Assembly: GCA_036927565.1 (NCBI GenBank)
Contig: JAYESD010000005.1
Location: forward strand, 153,780,023 to 153,844,022
Origin: Tuctoria greenei
Lineage: Eukaryota > Streptophyta > Magnoliopsida > Poales > Poaceae
Direction: 5' to 3'
Length of the DNA: 64,000 nucleotides
Under the pieces are notes generated by a model. It saw only the letters and a program-made list of their open reading frames with translations. It made no database searches and was not told the origin of the DNA. Below, piece after piece: positions 1 through 10,710 of the stretch (positions within the stretch are counted from its first letter, which is position 1; every line of letters starts with the position of its first letter). A program made the position numbers and the translations under genes.

Positions 1-447
1 TTGGGATATGGGATGGTTATGGTTTGGTACTGGTTATGGTTAATAATATTGTTATGGCTGGTTATGAATTGAATTCTGGTATTGAATATGGTTAATGGTA
101 ATGGTGAGATCTGGTATAATGGTGATGGATATGGAATATGGACTAGTACTATGTTAATAAACATGGTTTATGATGTGTTTACTTCACATATATATAATAT
201 ATTGTTTTTCAAATGTTTTAATGTACTTTTTAGCACTTAGCCATTATTACATTCGTCATTTGTATCAGTTACATGTCATACTTTCCACACTTGTTGAGTA
301 CGACATGAACTCACCCTTGCAATCCCCCCACAAACAGTTGCAGGTCAGGATTGGGAGCATCAAGGTGATAATGCGGAGTTCTAGGCTGTGTCTGCCGTCA
401 GCATTGCCTGTGGTGTTGCTTAGAGCTGCCATATACCCTTTGCTTAT
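1..447 (+). repeat. Truncated Tekay-like LTR fragment
   Basis: This stretch is the reverse complement of about 11680-12115, part of the Tekay LTR described below. It shares the GGTTATGG-rich simple tract, the TTTATGATGTGTTTACTTCAC block and the block that includes CAGTTGCAGGTCAGGATTG. The match stops near 447, inside the LTR and about 230 bp short of the expected CA end, and gag sequence of another element follows at once. This is therefore a broken LTR joined by a non-insertion event such as illegitimate recombination. Its left end lies outside the window. No coding role is seen. Confidence 0.8.
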
Positions 448-1956
448 ATACCGTCAGCTTCGTCGATCTTCTGTTTGCCCCCCCTGTTGGCGGAAAGGCG
501 CGTCATCTCGATGCTTGTTCTGAGCTCGCTCAATGAGCCTCTTGACCTCGCGACAATCCTCGAGGTTGTAGCACATAGATTTTTGGATCGAGCACCACAT
601 CTTGTCACCATCGTCAGATGTTGGTCGAGGTCGCTTGTCGGAGCGTGGCCACCAACCACCTGGTGTTGCTGTAGCAAAAGTAGTAGCTGCACAGGCAAGT
701 GGCTTGTTCTTGCCACTTGACTTCTTATTCTTCTTTTTGCCACTGCCATGGCAGTAGCTCCGACTTTGGAGGCAGATTACGCTCCTGCCTCTGCGGCTGG
801 CTTGGAGTGCATCTCGCAGCCCTCAGCAGCCCTGTCGCATTTATCAGCTAGGCTGAAGAGTTCTGTAATGTTGCTGATGTTTTTGGTGGCCAGCTTCTCC
901 AACATCTTCTTGTCTCTAACACCCTGCTGGAATGCAACAACCACAGAGGCGTTTGAGATAGAAGGAGTTGTGTTCTGTACCTGGGAGAACCGCTGGTTGA
1001 AGGAATGCAGTGTCTCTCCCGGGTTTTGCCGTACATCGAAGAAATCTAGTTCGGTGTCAGGTCCGGTGTAGGAACTCCCAAAGTTGGCGGTGGATTGGCA
1101 GCATAGTTCTTCCAAATTGTGGATGGAGTCGGGGGCAAACTCATGAACCAGGACCTAGCAGTCCTGATCAAAGCCATTGGGAAGTAGTTGGCCATGACGA
1201 CCTCATTCCCTCCTACAATGAAGATGGCGATGGAGTAGATTTGAAGGAACTCGACGAGGTTGATAGTCCCGCCATACTTCTCCAGCAGATGAGGCTGAAA
1301 TTTGGGTGGACACTCAACCATGCAAAGGTGTGGAGCAAGTGCTGCACAACCACCACCTGCTCCTAGAGGGGAAGACTCCTCTAGGATGCGTCGTCTTTCG
1401 CGGTTATGCTCGATGGCAACACGACCATCTTGCTCCGCGTAGCGGCGGCTAAACTCCGACCTGAGGTCTCCCGTCAGGAGTTTGGACACCGTATGTGTAC
1501 GATGAGCGATCGAAGGAGTGCGGAACATCGCATGATGCGACAATGCATGTCCCCTCTGTGACGGCCTAGGTCCAAGTTATCTCAACAAGGTCCTGTTGCG
1601 CATAGGTGGTGCCTGACTGAGATCATGCTGCGGCAGATTGTTGAGCGTCGTGGCTGTAGTGGCGACCAGATGGTCAACATCATTGCGCCACTGGTCTAGC
1701 AGTGATGGATGTGCGTCCGATGCAGGTGGACACTATAAAGAACCCGTGCTGCAATCAACGCGTTCTCGGAATTGCTGGTTGATTTATGAGTTGTTGCAGC
1801 ACGTGGTCGTCCCTTGTTTCGAGGTTGTTGTCCTGGAGTTCCACCTTTTGGGTCATTGGGAGGATTGCCAACGTAACAACAAGAGGTGTTGCCAACTTCA
1901 TTGTCTCTTCCAAACTGTGCAGCCGGGTCAGTGGAAGCAGAAGTGGAGTTCACCAT
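448..1956 (-). pseudogene. E6 gag pseudogene (Tat lineage)
   Basis: This is the capsid (gag) gene of a Ty3/gypsy element and would form the cytoplasmic particle. The start codon at 1956 is chosen by alignment with the E3 gag (both begin MVN and lie just past the primer site). The core shows the Tat gag signature: NEVVMANYFPMALIRTARSW around 1130-1200, then VVVAFQQGVRDKKMLEKLA near 880-930. Reading shifts frame near 1080-1120 and again near 750, so it cannot make a full product. The zinc-knuckle part near 560-600 keeps the CGARSKN remnant of the CPIH motif and is degraded. Confidence 0.8.
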
Positions 1957-1985
1957 TGTTGACGCTGAGATTCTTGAAATGAAGC

Positions 1986-2004
1986 CCCCTTCCTGGCGTG
2001 CCAA
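1986..2004 (-). other. E6 primer-binding site
   Basis: On the minus strand the sequence TTGGCACGCCAGGAAGGGGG starts one base after the LTR end. The same block follows the LTR of E1 (TTGGCATGCCAGGTAGGGG) and E3 (TTGGCACGCCAGGTAGGGGG), so its position marks the site where a tRNA primes minus-strand synthesis. I cannot assign the tRNA with certainty. Confidence 0.7.
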
Positions 2005-2005
2005 A

Positions 2006-2772
2006 TGTCAAAGTGTGCGATCGACACTTCCCCTGGTACTACTAAGTAGTACTTCGCGGAGGCTCCTTTTTAGGAGGGGCGTAAACTCAAGAACTCAGGA
2101 ACAGGGTGACACAACGATTTTTACATGGTTCAGTACGCCTGAGCGTAAGACCCTACTCCACGGGGGTGTTTGTGTGTTGGATTGCATTGGGCGAGTATGA
2201 TGGTGAGCTAGTATGAATGACTTGTGTTCTACCATGCAGCGCAATCCTTTTATACGCCAAAGACGGGTTGTTACATTGTGTCGTGGCCTGGTAGGTGGCC
2301 CTAGCTGTATTAACCATGCCCTACATGATCTAAGTGTATAATGGTCGTTTATTAGTGTGATAACATGCCTTAATGGCAGCGTTACCAGGCTTGATAGTCC
2401 TCTGATCATGCTTTATTAACACAGAATTAATGACGCGTTAACTAGGTCTTGTAACAGCTGATTGATTTCCTCTGAATGTATGTGCTGTTGGTGATCCTAG
2501 AGTTCTTCCCATCGGAGATGTAGATCTAGACATGTGACACATGGCAGAACCAGAGCTCCCCTTAGCATGGAGGCAGGTTCGGCGCCACGGGGCACGTGGC
2601 AAAGCCGGACCTTCCCTACGGCGAAGAAACTTGAGCTACTGGACGCCACCGGAGATACTGTGGATAGGGGAGCGTATGTTGGATAGACGATTTTTGCCGA
2701 TGTGTTGTGCGGCTCGACATGTTCCATGGTGCGTGGCGCGGGAAAGCAGTGGCAGTGTGGGTAATATTGACA
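2006..2772 (-). repeat. E6 5' LTR (767 bp)
   Basis: Read on the minus strand it starts TGTCAATATTACCC at 2772 and ends with CA at 2006, next to the primer site. A TATA box (TATAAAAGG, 2247-2254 minus) marks the promoter. Two CACATG/CACGTG sites at 2538 and 2593 are exactly 55 bp apart, as in the LTRs of E1. The start TGTCA resembles the E3 LTR start TGTCAGTACCC. No partner LTR or TSD can be tested because the other end is lost. Confidence 0.8.
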
Positions 2773-3640
2773 AAACATCAAGCCCTCTTATGAAACCACC
2801 AACCGATCCAACATGTGGAACACCTTTTTCAGTGTTTCTAGTCCGCAGTTCACTTGTGCGGATCGTTCTGCCCTAATTCTACCCTGAAACGAATTTCATT
2901 TTCATCATTTGGAAGGGTTTCAACTGATTCACCTCGGAAACTGAAATGTTTCTGCTTGCCAAGCGCCCCCTAATAGTTATTAGACAAGATTACCCTTGTT
3001 GTTTTCTCCTTTTGGGTGAAAACAGGGTAGTGTTGGCTAATATCCATTTCATGGGATGGCAACTAAGGATGCTAGTGCTCAACTGCAAGATCATTCATGG
3101 CGTACCTAAATAAACAAATATCTGCTAGGCAACACCATTGCCTTTTGTGGAAGAATTTCAGCTTCGAGTAGGAGGCAAAGTCATCCATCCCCAAGCTTGG
3201 GGGAGGCTCTAAGAGTTCTTCTTGGTTTGCCTTCATCATGGGATGGATAGTTGGCTCTTCATCCAACATTCATGTCATGGGTTGGCTCCACTAATCCATG
3301 ATCACAATCGTGCTAGAGCTGAAGGAGCCTTATTCTCATTCACCATGGATGAGAATATGGTCTCCACTCAAGGGGTGAATTGAAGAGTGCTCTAGTTCCT
3401 TTAGATTGGCATGCACACCACTTAACAAGGTGGACATGCTAGTTATGAAACTACACCTCCCATTGAGTAACATGAAGATCAAGCCGTTGGAGAAGTATTT
3501 GGATGATCAAGCCATGGATATTCACATGATTTGCGAAAATCCATGTCAACATGGGTCACTTGGGGAATCATTTCTAAGACCCATTAGGATTCTTCATTTC
3601 AAACACAACTCCAGTGGCTATCACCAACAAGGAAGTCAAG
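2773..3640. other. Unassigned sequence, left half of the E1 target
   Basis: I see no coding region, RNA gene or LTR here. It continues, after removal of E1, directly into 55157 onward, because the GGTGG duplication flanks E1. The block CCCCAAGCTTGGGGGAGGC at 3191-3209 is a partly palindromic C/G-rich word of the kind found in untranslated parts of plant gypsy elements, so it may be an eroded repeat. Short ORFs here show no recognisable domain. Confidence 0.5.
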
Positions 3641-3645
3641 GGTGG
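3641..3645. repeat. E1 target-site duplication, left copy
   Basis: GGTGG at 3641-3645 is repeated exactly at 55152-55156, on the two outer sides of the E1 LTRs. A 5-bp duplication is the expected integrase signature for Ty3/gypsy. It proves that the LTRs at 3646 and 55151 belong to one insertion 51.5 kb apart. Confidence 0.9.
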
Positions 3646-3870
3646 TGTCGAAGTGTTGCTATGACACTTCCCTCAGTACTACTAGAGCGTAGTCCGCGGA
3701 GGTTCGTATTTGGTTGGGGCGTGCGTAAGACTATGAACGAGACGGTGAGACAGGGGATTTTTACGTGGTTCGGGCCGCCTGAGCATAATACCCTACTCCA
3801 CGTGTTGGTTGTTGATTGTATGAGTTTGAGTTGGCTTGGTTCAGCATGATTTCTACCGTGCGGCGAAGCC

Positions 3871-3878
3871 CTTTTATA
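3871..3878 (-). promoter_or_regulatory. E1 3' LTR TATA box
   Basis: TATAAAAG on the minus strand lies about 600 bp into the LTR. The same box occurs in the 5' LTR at 22105-22112 and at equivalent places in E3 (33281-33288 and 45276-45283) and E6. In this 3' copy, transcription would run out into flanking DNA at 3640 and below. Confidence 0.65.
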
Positions 3879-4164
3879 TGCTAAGGGCTGGCCGTTACAA
3901 AGGTTGCCTGGCCCGACAAGTGGCCCCGGCGGTATTCAATTCCCTAATACACGATCTATATGTATTAAGTATGATTAATAGGGTGATAACACGCCTTAAT
4001 AGCGGCATTGCCGGTATTAATAGTCCTATGATTGTGTATCTTTAATACAGCATTAATGACACATAATCAAGTATTGTAACAGCTGTCTTCATAGCCTCTT
4101 GAATGTCGTGCGCTGTTAGAGATCTAGCAGTATTCTTGTTGCAAGCTTAGGTCTGTGGGCTCGA

Positions 4165-4439
4165 CACGTGGTACCTTCGGAGCTTCCCTCTGTGGGGAGG
4201 TAGGTCCGGAGCTACTAAACACGTGGCAGCACTGGAGCTTCCCTCTACTGGAGGTTAGGTCCAGGGCCGCTAGCCACGTGGCATGACTGGAGCTTCCCTA
4301 TGGAGGGAGTTAGGTCCGGCCTTGCAATACACATGGCAGCACCGGAGCTACCCAAACGAGGGAGGCGGGTCCAGTGCAGCGGAACACGTGGAGCCTTCGG
4401 AAGTCTTCAACTCGGACTGGTGGAACTCTTCGGCTTTTC
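4165..4439 (-). repeat. 55-bp phased CACGTG array in E1 U3
   Basis: Five units start at 4165, 4220, 4275, 4330 and 4385, exactly 55 bp apart. Each begins CACGTGG (CACATGG in the fourth). The first four have GGAGCT and GGTCC blocks, with consensus GGAGCTTCCCTCT then GGAGGTAGGTCCGG. CACGTG is the plant G-box core bound by bZIP and bHLH factors. The array lies upstream of the LTR TATA box, where an enhancer would sit. The same spacing recurs in E3 and E6. Confidence 0.8.
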
Positions 4440-4479
4440 TTATGGTATCGTGGGGTACCCAGCACACAGGGTACCAACA

Positions 4480-4507
4480 GTGGCCCCTGGGCCCACCTCT
4501 GGGAGAA
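4480..4507 (-). other. E1 polypurine-tract region
   Basis: Directly upstream of the 3' LTR on the minus strand lies AGAGGTGGGCCCAGGGGCCAC. The equivalent block in E3 (44659-44681) is nearly the same, so it is the conserved plus-strand priming site. It is less purine-pure than a typical tract. Confidence 0.5.
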
Positions 4508-5053
4508 ATCCTTTGGGTGAAGTTATTCTAGCAGAAGTGGGGCCATCTTTGATTCCCGCATTGCAGCTTCAAAGCTTCTTGGTGGGTGGTTGAGGTGACG
4601 GCAAAGAGTTACGCCGCCCCCACGTGGCCCATTTTGATGCGGCGGGTGAGATCATGGCGTGTGGATCTCAAGCAATGGAAGGTTATCGGTTTCCAATACA
4701 AAAACGGTATCAACTCTGAGCGCCCTGTTAGGCCACCGCCCTCGGGTTTCCAACTTCCAATCATGACAATGGTTCACCTGATGTGATAACTTTGACTTTT
4801 TGGCCAAAGTGGACCTGTACCCATTTGTAATTGACGGGGTAGTATTTTGAAATGTGTTTTTGATCTCGTTACAGTTTCCATTCAAACATTGTGGAGGCTT
4901 ACTTAAGAAGTAAATCCTACACGGTTTGAGGACTCTTTACGCCTTCATTCAAACTTGCGCTCAGAACCTCTCCACCTTTGCTTAGCTTTTCCAACATTCG
5001 CTCCGCTTTGCTGCAGTTAAGTTAGGTCTTCCCCGCAGCACGATCAAGAGAAA

Positions 5054-8000
5054 TGAAGAATTGGTGAGGGTCCGGACCTACATGGGATGGTCCAACGACT
5101 CCTTCAACAAGTAGATCCACTTCGTCAAGCTTCCCTTTAAGAAGGAGGGCGCCGGAGAGATCGTCTACTTCTCGGCGTACGCCATGGTGGGACTGATCCC
5201 GCCTTTCTCAAGCTTTCTCTTGATGCCGCTGAACTTCTACAGCTCCAGCTTCATCACCTCAGCCCTCACTCATTCTTGCTGGTGGGGACCTTCGTCCACT
5301 TCTGCGAGATGCGGGTGAGCATGCCTTCAAGCATCAAGCTCTTTTGGACCTTCTTCACGGTCCACACTACGAGGAAGGGGACTGTGCTAATTGGCTTCTA
5401 CTACTTCGTGAAGCGCAAGAACTGTCCCTTCAAGTACTTGAAGACCTTCCCCTCCGGGAAGTGGGACAACTGGAAGAAGGATTGGGTGATCATTACTGTG
5501 GATCAGCACGACAGGCTGGAGTTGCCTAAGGGCCTCCTCAATGTCGACACCGATGCTTGGAATGTAGTTCCAGAGCTGCCTGATGCTTACAAGCTTGTCC
5601 TGACCAAGATCCAGCAATGTGTGGATGGTGGAGTGACCCCTCAGATGGTCTTCAGAAACTTTCTGGTCAACATATGGGCTCCACTGATGAAGAGGGAGTG
5701 GCCCCCTTGGGCTTTCAATAGCGAGATGGACCACAACTGTATCAAATCTGGTCTTTAGACGAACTTGGATGATGAAGCTTTCAAGCTCCATCCCCAGAAG
5801 TTTCAACACGGAGCTATCTCCCAATATGCCTTAACTCTGCAGGTGAACTTCCTTCCTCCGAACATGGTTTCTAAGGTTAGAAGGGAGCTCCGAAGGGGGA
5901 TGTCGGAGCTTGATGACCTTGGCCTGGTGGAGAAGCATGGGACCGTCTGGATTGCCATTCCCGGAGCTTCAGAAAGGGTGGCTCCCACTGCTCCAAGCCA
6001 GAAGGTTGATGACATCGGCAAGGGCAAGGGCAAGGAGCTGGTCGAGTCATCTAGCCAGAAGAGAAAGTTGAGGCAAGCTGACGGAAGCTCTCTCAGGTCG
6101 ACTCCATCTCTAGCAGCCTCTTCTCCTCAGCCAAGCCCTCTTTAAAGCCAACATCCAAAAGTGGCACTAGCTCCAGGAAATCGACCCCGGTGCTAGTACT
6201 GGCTACGGGCTCCAAGTCTAGAGGTCCTTCCTAGCCGAGGGAGGTCCAGGCTGAGGCGACACTTACGGCTGCGGCAAGTTCCGGTCTGCAACCGGGAGCA
6301 TCCACCACACCAACTACGGTGGGTTCTGGCTTCGATCACCCGAAGAAGAAGTTTCGCGCCGACTGTAGTCGAAGCTTCCCAAGGTAGACATTGTCTTCTC
6401 TCCTTGAGTTGCTATTTTTGTCTTTATCATATTTTGAAATTTTTTATCTTTTGCTTCTAGGATGTCTAAGAAGAACACTGAAGCTTTGGCCCCTACTGCA
6501 GCGACGAAGACTGTGCAGGCAAAGGCTCCTGCTTCAATCACTGTGCCTCCCCAGGTGGTGGCTGAAGACACGGTAGCTCCGGCACTAGCTATCGTGGGCA
6601 TGGATCAAGTGATGACGCCAGAAGCTCTTGTGGTAGCACCGGACAACGAGGGAGAGACTCATGAAGAGGTGCCAACGGTCTATGAACCTGTGGCTGAGGT
6701 TCGAGCACCGGAGCCAGAGATGGTAGAAGCTCCAACGCTGAACCAGAAGTAATTGAAGCTCCGCTGCTGAACCAGAAGTAGCCGAAGCTCTAGCACTCGA
6801 GTTAGAGGTATTTGAAGTCCCAGGACCTGAACCAGAGGTGGAGGGGGCTCCAGACGAAGCTACTGCGCCAGCCTCGGAGGTGATTACTCCGGAAGTGTCT
6901 ATGTCGGAGCTAGAGCACCCAGAGGAGGCAGCTGCAGGTCCTCCACCAACCAAACCAACAATTGAAGATCTCGTTGGGGGACCTTCCACATCAGCTCCGA
7001 GTGCTGTGGAAGTAGATGAGCTTCCGACAATCGGTTTAGCTGACATAGAGTTGATGGAGAGGAAGCTTGAGCCTTGGGACCCTTCAGTAATTTTGGAAGA
7101 CCCGCATGAGCCCGCGGAAGAGATCCGGGCTGGTTCGGAGCCAATTCCTTTGGCGCTACCTATAGACAATGCCTGCTCCAGTCTCCATCAGGTCCAGCTC
7201 GCCTTTGACCATGAAAGCAAAGCTGTCGATGAAGAGCGCAACACCTTAAGGCATTGGCGCAACAGACTTCTCTTTGTGACGAAGCTGACGCGGCCAAGGC
7301 TGGCTGACCAGAAGGAATGGGTGGCCATGGAGAAGGCTCGGTTAGCGCTGTTGGACCGCTTGCTGAATGAGCGAGAGGCTGCGATAAAGGCTCTCGACAA
7401 GAAGACTCGAGAGATTTTCGAGCATGCTTCAGAGACCAACGAGGTTGCTGATAAGCGTTAGGACATCCTCAATGAGCTGAATGAAATACTCCTCAAGCAT
7501 CGGGGGGGCTCTCGATGAGAGGGAAGAGAAGCTCCTAGAGAAGCAGGAGGACCTCCTGAAGAGGGAGGAAGAGCGTGCCTAGAGGCTGTCTTTGGGAGAG
7601 CAAAGCTTGGCCAATCTCACAAAAAAGTTTGAACAGAGGTGCAAGCAAGAAGAGGAGAGGATTTGGTAGGTGGGACAAGAACTCTCCAAGAGAGAGACTA
7701 AAGTCTCCACCAGAGAGGAGAAAGTGAAAGGCGGGTAGAAGGATCTTGTGAACCGTCAGAACTGCATCCACCTCCAGGAGATAGAGCTTGCTGACCGCGA
7801 AAAGCAGGTGGCTGAAAGTATTCAGCAGCATGCTAAAGAGGTCGAGTGCATCGCCTGCGAAGGTTCGGAGTTTGCGGCCGCCAGAAGGTCATTGGAGGAA
7901 TTAAGGAGCTTGAGGGCAGCTGAGTCCCAGCAAGTCTGGGACTTTCTAGGGCATGCTAACAAAGCTTTGGTGCGGCTTGGCTTCAATCCGTTACATCCGG

Positions 8001-8290
8001 CTGATAAGGAGCTGGAGCAAGACAAAGTTCTGGTGGCATTGAGCTCTGTTGGCAACAAGATGGATGCAATGGGTGATGTCATCGTTGACCAACTAGAGAC
8101 GGAGGGGAAGTCTCTAGCCAAGAACATTGCCGAATACGCGTTGACGTGTTTCAAAAGCTGGGACCCTCATCTATCTCTTGATCCAGTGGTCGAAGGACCC
8201 ATTGTTGAAGAAGAAGACGCCACCAGGGCCAGCGTTCAAGAAGCTGCCCAGAATTTTGCCTCATTTTCCCATAGGACCTCCAGTAGCTAG
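5054..8290 (+). pseudogene. E1 antisense gene, putative gypsy-type transposon domain protein
   Basis: This gene runs opposite to E1 gag-pol, between pol and the 3' LTR. Exon 1 (about 5054-6383) encodes the plant 'putative gypsy type transposon' domain (Transposase_28-like), with EIVYFSAYAMVGLIPPFS, then TFVHFCEM, FYYFVKRKNCPFKYL and DNWKKDW. Exon 2 (6461-8290) encodes a Pro/Glu-rich tract, then a charged Lys/Glu coiled coil and a C-terminal block with VWDFLGHANKAL and GDVIVDQLETEGKSLAKNIAEY. The coding strand is recognised by alignment with the E3 copy at 40900-44304. Frame changes near 5265, 6145-6330, 6800 and 7500-7740, and a TAG at 5756, break it. Such antisense genes are known in the Tat lineage. 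Their function is not established. Confidence 0.75.
6384..6460 (+). other. Predicted 77-bp GT-AG intron in the E1 antisense gene
   Basis: The sequence reads CCCAAG/GTAGAC at the donor and TTTTGCTTCTAG/GATG at the acceptor, with a T-rich interior. Removing it joins FRADCSRSFP in phase to SKKNTEA. E3 has a 75-bp intron at the same residue and phase (42818-42892), which joins the matching FRASWNGSPP to SKKGVQA. Confidence 0.75.
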
Positions 8291-8557
8291 ATATATTTTC
8301 TTCTGCTTTCACTTGTAATCCTCATTTTGTATGAATGAAATCCAATCTTTTGAATGAATGAATTCCATTTTGTACGTCTTCAATGCATTGCCCTTTATAT
8401 TGTTGGCCCCCTGGTAGATGTACACAATTTTATTGCGAACATGTACCAAAAAGATTTGATAATGTCTTGATGAGTTCACTTCTTGCTCGTAGATAAAGCG
8501 ATAGCTCCGAGTTCCGAAGTTTACCTCCGACATCTCCAGGGACCCTTTGTTGCATCA

Positions 8558-9062
8558 ACGGCGGGCCCCCTGCGAGTTGTTGGAGCTAGGTAAATCTGAA
8601 GGCACCCACTTCAACGCTTAGAAACGTCGACGGCGGGCCCCCTGGGAGTTGTCGGAGCTAGGTATTTTCGACGGTGCCCATTATCAACACTTAGAAACAT
8701 CGACAGCGGGCCCTCTGGGAGTTGCCAGAGCTTGGTAGTTCTGACAGCGCATGCCATCAACACTTAAAAACAACGACGACGGGCCCCCTAGAAGTTGTCA
8801 GAGCTTGGTAGGTCCGACGGCGTCCACTATCAATGCTTATAAACGTCGACGGCGGGCCTCTTGGGAGTTGTCGAAGCTTGGTAGGTCCGACGGCGACCAC
8901 CATTATGCTTAGAAACATCGATGGCTGGGGCCCTGGGAGTTGTCGGAGCTACGTAGGTCCGACGGCGCCCACCATCAACGCTTAGAAACGTTGACGGCGG
9001 ACCCCCTGGGGATTGTCGGAGCTTAGGAGCTCCAACATCGTCCACCATCACCATGTGTTTTA
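8558..9062. repeat. Seven-unit 73-bp tandem array in E1
   Basis: Units start at 8558, 8630, 8703, 8776, 8849, 8921 and 8994 (period 72-73 bp). The shared core is GGCGGGCCCCCTGGGAGTTG, then TCGGAGCT, GGTCCGACGGCGCCCACC and CTTAGAAACGTCGA. It lies between the end of the antisense gene and the end of pol. E3 has about three to four poorer units of the same sequence in the same place (40363-40630). Confidence 0.85.
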
Positions 9063-9702
9063 ATTTTCCTGCACGATAAAGACAAGAAAAGTAGTGAAAT
9101 TCATCCTCTCGTCTATAACTTGTTTGTGGCTTATTATTCTTATTTGAATTTTAGATCCGGAGGAATTTAACATGATAACAAGTATATTAATGTACTCTCT
9201 TTAGATCCAAATGCCTTCCGGACCCGCCCTACTAAGACCTGCCGGAATATATGTAGAGTGGCGTACTTAGGGTGCCTGACCAGTCTAAGTCGATAGCACA
9301 CTCCGTACCTTCTATTGACATTGGTTTTCAAGCGAGTAGACCATCTAGCAATGATAAGATCTGAAAGAAGATCAACAATATAACTTATATACCATATGAA
9401 TCACCTGGACTAAATTTCAAAAAGAAATGCACAATTTCATTATAGACAAGAAGGAAAGATAATGAAAATGAATGAGCATGTACAAAATTAATGCACGCGG
9501 AGTCTGTTTTCACACAACAATGTATTTCATTATATGTCCGTATTACAGGGGCGACAAGGACACACTTAGAGTACGGAACCAGGCTAAGTGTGTTATTCAT
9601 CTTGTTCTAACCGAGGGTAGGTAAGCCACACTTAAAGTACAAGGACCAAGTCAAGTGTGCTCGAACTATCCAGACCCTCCCGAAGGGGTCTGGTTGTTCT
9701 TC
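9063..9702. other. E1 non-coding region downstream of pol
   Basis: No ORF with a recognisable domain is present. The block AGTGGCGTACTTAGGGTGCC near 9258 and the word CTAAGTGTG near 9560-9600 have counterparts at 39,760-40,090 downstream of E3 pol, so this is the spacer of the same family. It probably holds the polypeptide-free 3' portion of the E1 transcript. Confidence 0.6.
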
Positions 9703-10710
9703 TTAAGGACCTATCCAACTCTGTCCATAGACTCTATAATTTACATTATGTGTAAGTACAGACTCACCTCTGTGAAACTCAGAATATAACTTACGAAGGT
9801 GCTCGATGTTCCATGGATTGGGAAGCGGGGTCCCATCCTCAGTTGCGAAGCGAACGCATCCAGGGTGGGAAACTTTGATAACTCGGAAGGGACCTTCCCA
9901 ACCTGGGGAGAGTTTGTTCATCCCTTCATGAGTCAGAATTCTCCATAGCATCAAATCGGCTTCTTCGAGCTGTCGATTGCGCATGAAACATTGATGATAG
10001 TGTCGAAGTGCCTGGCTGTACTGTGCGTTCCAAACAGCTGCTTGGCACCTTCCCTCATTGACGAGGTCTAGGTCTACATGCCGGAGCTTGTCCTGCGCGG
10101 CTTTGTCAAAGGTCCGGACCCAGAGTGACCCCATGGTGATCTCTGGAGGAAGGACAGCATCAGCTATGTACACCAAAAACAAGGGTGTCTCCCTAGTTGA
10201 CCGGTGGGGTGTTGTCCTGCTCGCCCACAGTGCGGACGTAAGCTCTTCTATCCAATTGGCTCCATATTTCTTCAGGCACTCATATGTGCGCATCTTGAGT
10301 CCTTTTAATATCTCTACATTTGCTCTCTTGGCTTGTCCATTACTTGTCGGATGAGCTACTGATGCATAGTTGACTTGTATGCCAAGGTCTTCGCAATATT
10401 CTTGGAATGTTGCACTTGTGAATTGGGTTCCATTGTCAGTGATGACTTTGTTCGAAACTCCAAATCTACAGACTATGGACTTCAAGAACTTGATAGCAGA
10501 TTGCTTGTTGATTGTCACAACTAGAGTAGCTTCCGGCCACTTAGTAAACTTGTCAATGGCGACATACAGGAACGTGTAACCTCCGAAGGCTTTTGGGAAA
10601 GGTCCCAAAATGTCCATCCCCCAGACAGCGAATGGCCATGTAGGAGGTATCATTTGCAGCAACTGAGCCACTGTGTGAATTTTTTTTTGCGTGGAACTCG
10701 CACGCTTCAC
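9703..10710 (-). CDS. E1 integrase, catalytic core and C-terminal part
   Basis: This is the segment of Ty3/gypsy pol that joins element DNA to host DNA in the nucleus. An uninterrupted 335-codon frame contains the DDE core: the first Asp in WGMDILGPFP, the second in VITDNGTQFTS, and Glu in NGQAKRANVEILKGLK. A C-terminal GPF-type block follows (LSPGWEGPFRVIKVSHPGC). It is a fragment of pol, not a free gene. The frame is lost upstream at a T-run near 10680-10690. All three catalytic residues remain, unlike in E3, where the first Asp is gone. Confidence 0.85.
   Translation of the reverse strand: MKRASSTQKKIHTVAQLLQMIPPTWPFAVWGMDILGPFPKAFGGYTFLYVAIDKFTKWPEATLVVTINKQSAIKFLKSIVCRFGVSNKVITDNGTQFTSATFQEYCEDLGIQVNYASVAHPTSNGQAKRANVEILKGLKMRTYECLKKYGANWIEELTSALWASRTTPHRSTRETPLFLVYIADAVLPPEITMGSLWVRTFDKAAQDKLRHVDLDLVNEGRCQAAVWNAQYSQALRHYHQCFMRNRQLEEADLMLWRILTHEGMNKLSPGWEGPFRVIKVSHPGCVRFATEDGTPLPNPWNIEHLRKLYSEFHRGESVLTHNVNYRVYGQSWIGP

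Larger units (their letters stand above)
448..2772 (-). mobile_element. E6: truncated Tat-lineage Ty3/gypsy element
   Basis: Only the 5' LTR, primer site and most of gag remain. The order on the minus strand is LTR (2772 to 2006), primer site, then gag running down to about 448. Protease, RT, RNase H, integrase and the 3' LTR are missing because the left end is fused to a Tekay LTR fragment. The gag core and LTR match elements E1 and E3 in layout but have diverged, so this is a related older copy. The junction at 447/448 has no TG/CA terminus. Confidence 0.8.
3646..4479 (-). repeat. E1 3' LTR (834 bp)
   Basis: On the minus strand it begins TGTTGGTACCC at 4479 and ends CA at 3646. It matches 21882-22499 plus 54933-55151, the split 5' LTR. 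U3 contains the 55-bp phased CACGTG repeats, followed by a TATA box at 3871-3878. A GGTGG duplication follows at 3641-3645. Confidence 0.9.

Noticed and set aside
3072..3269. Minus-strand ORF of 65 codons (MLDEEPTIHPMMKANQEELL)
   Set aside because: Short, without a recognised domain, in sequence that looks like eroded repeat. Support is too weak for a gene call.
9385..9600. Small minus-strand ORF starting MNNTLSLVPYSKC
   Set aside because: It lies in the E1 non-coding spacer, with no domain and no kept frame at the E3 counterpart near 39,800-39,950.
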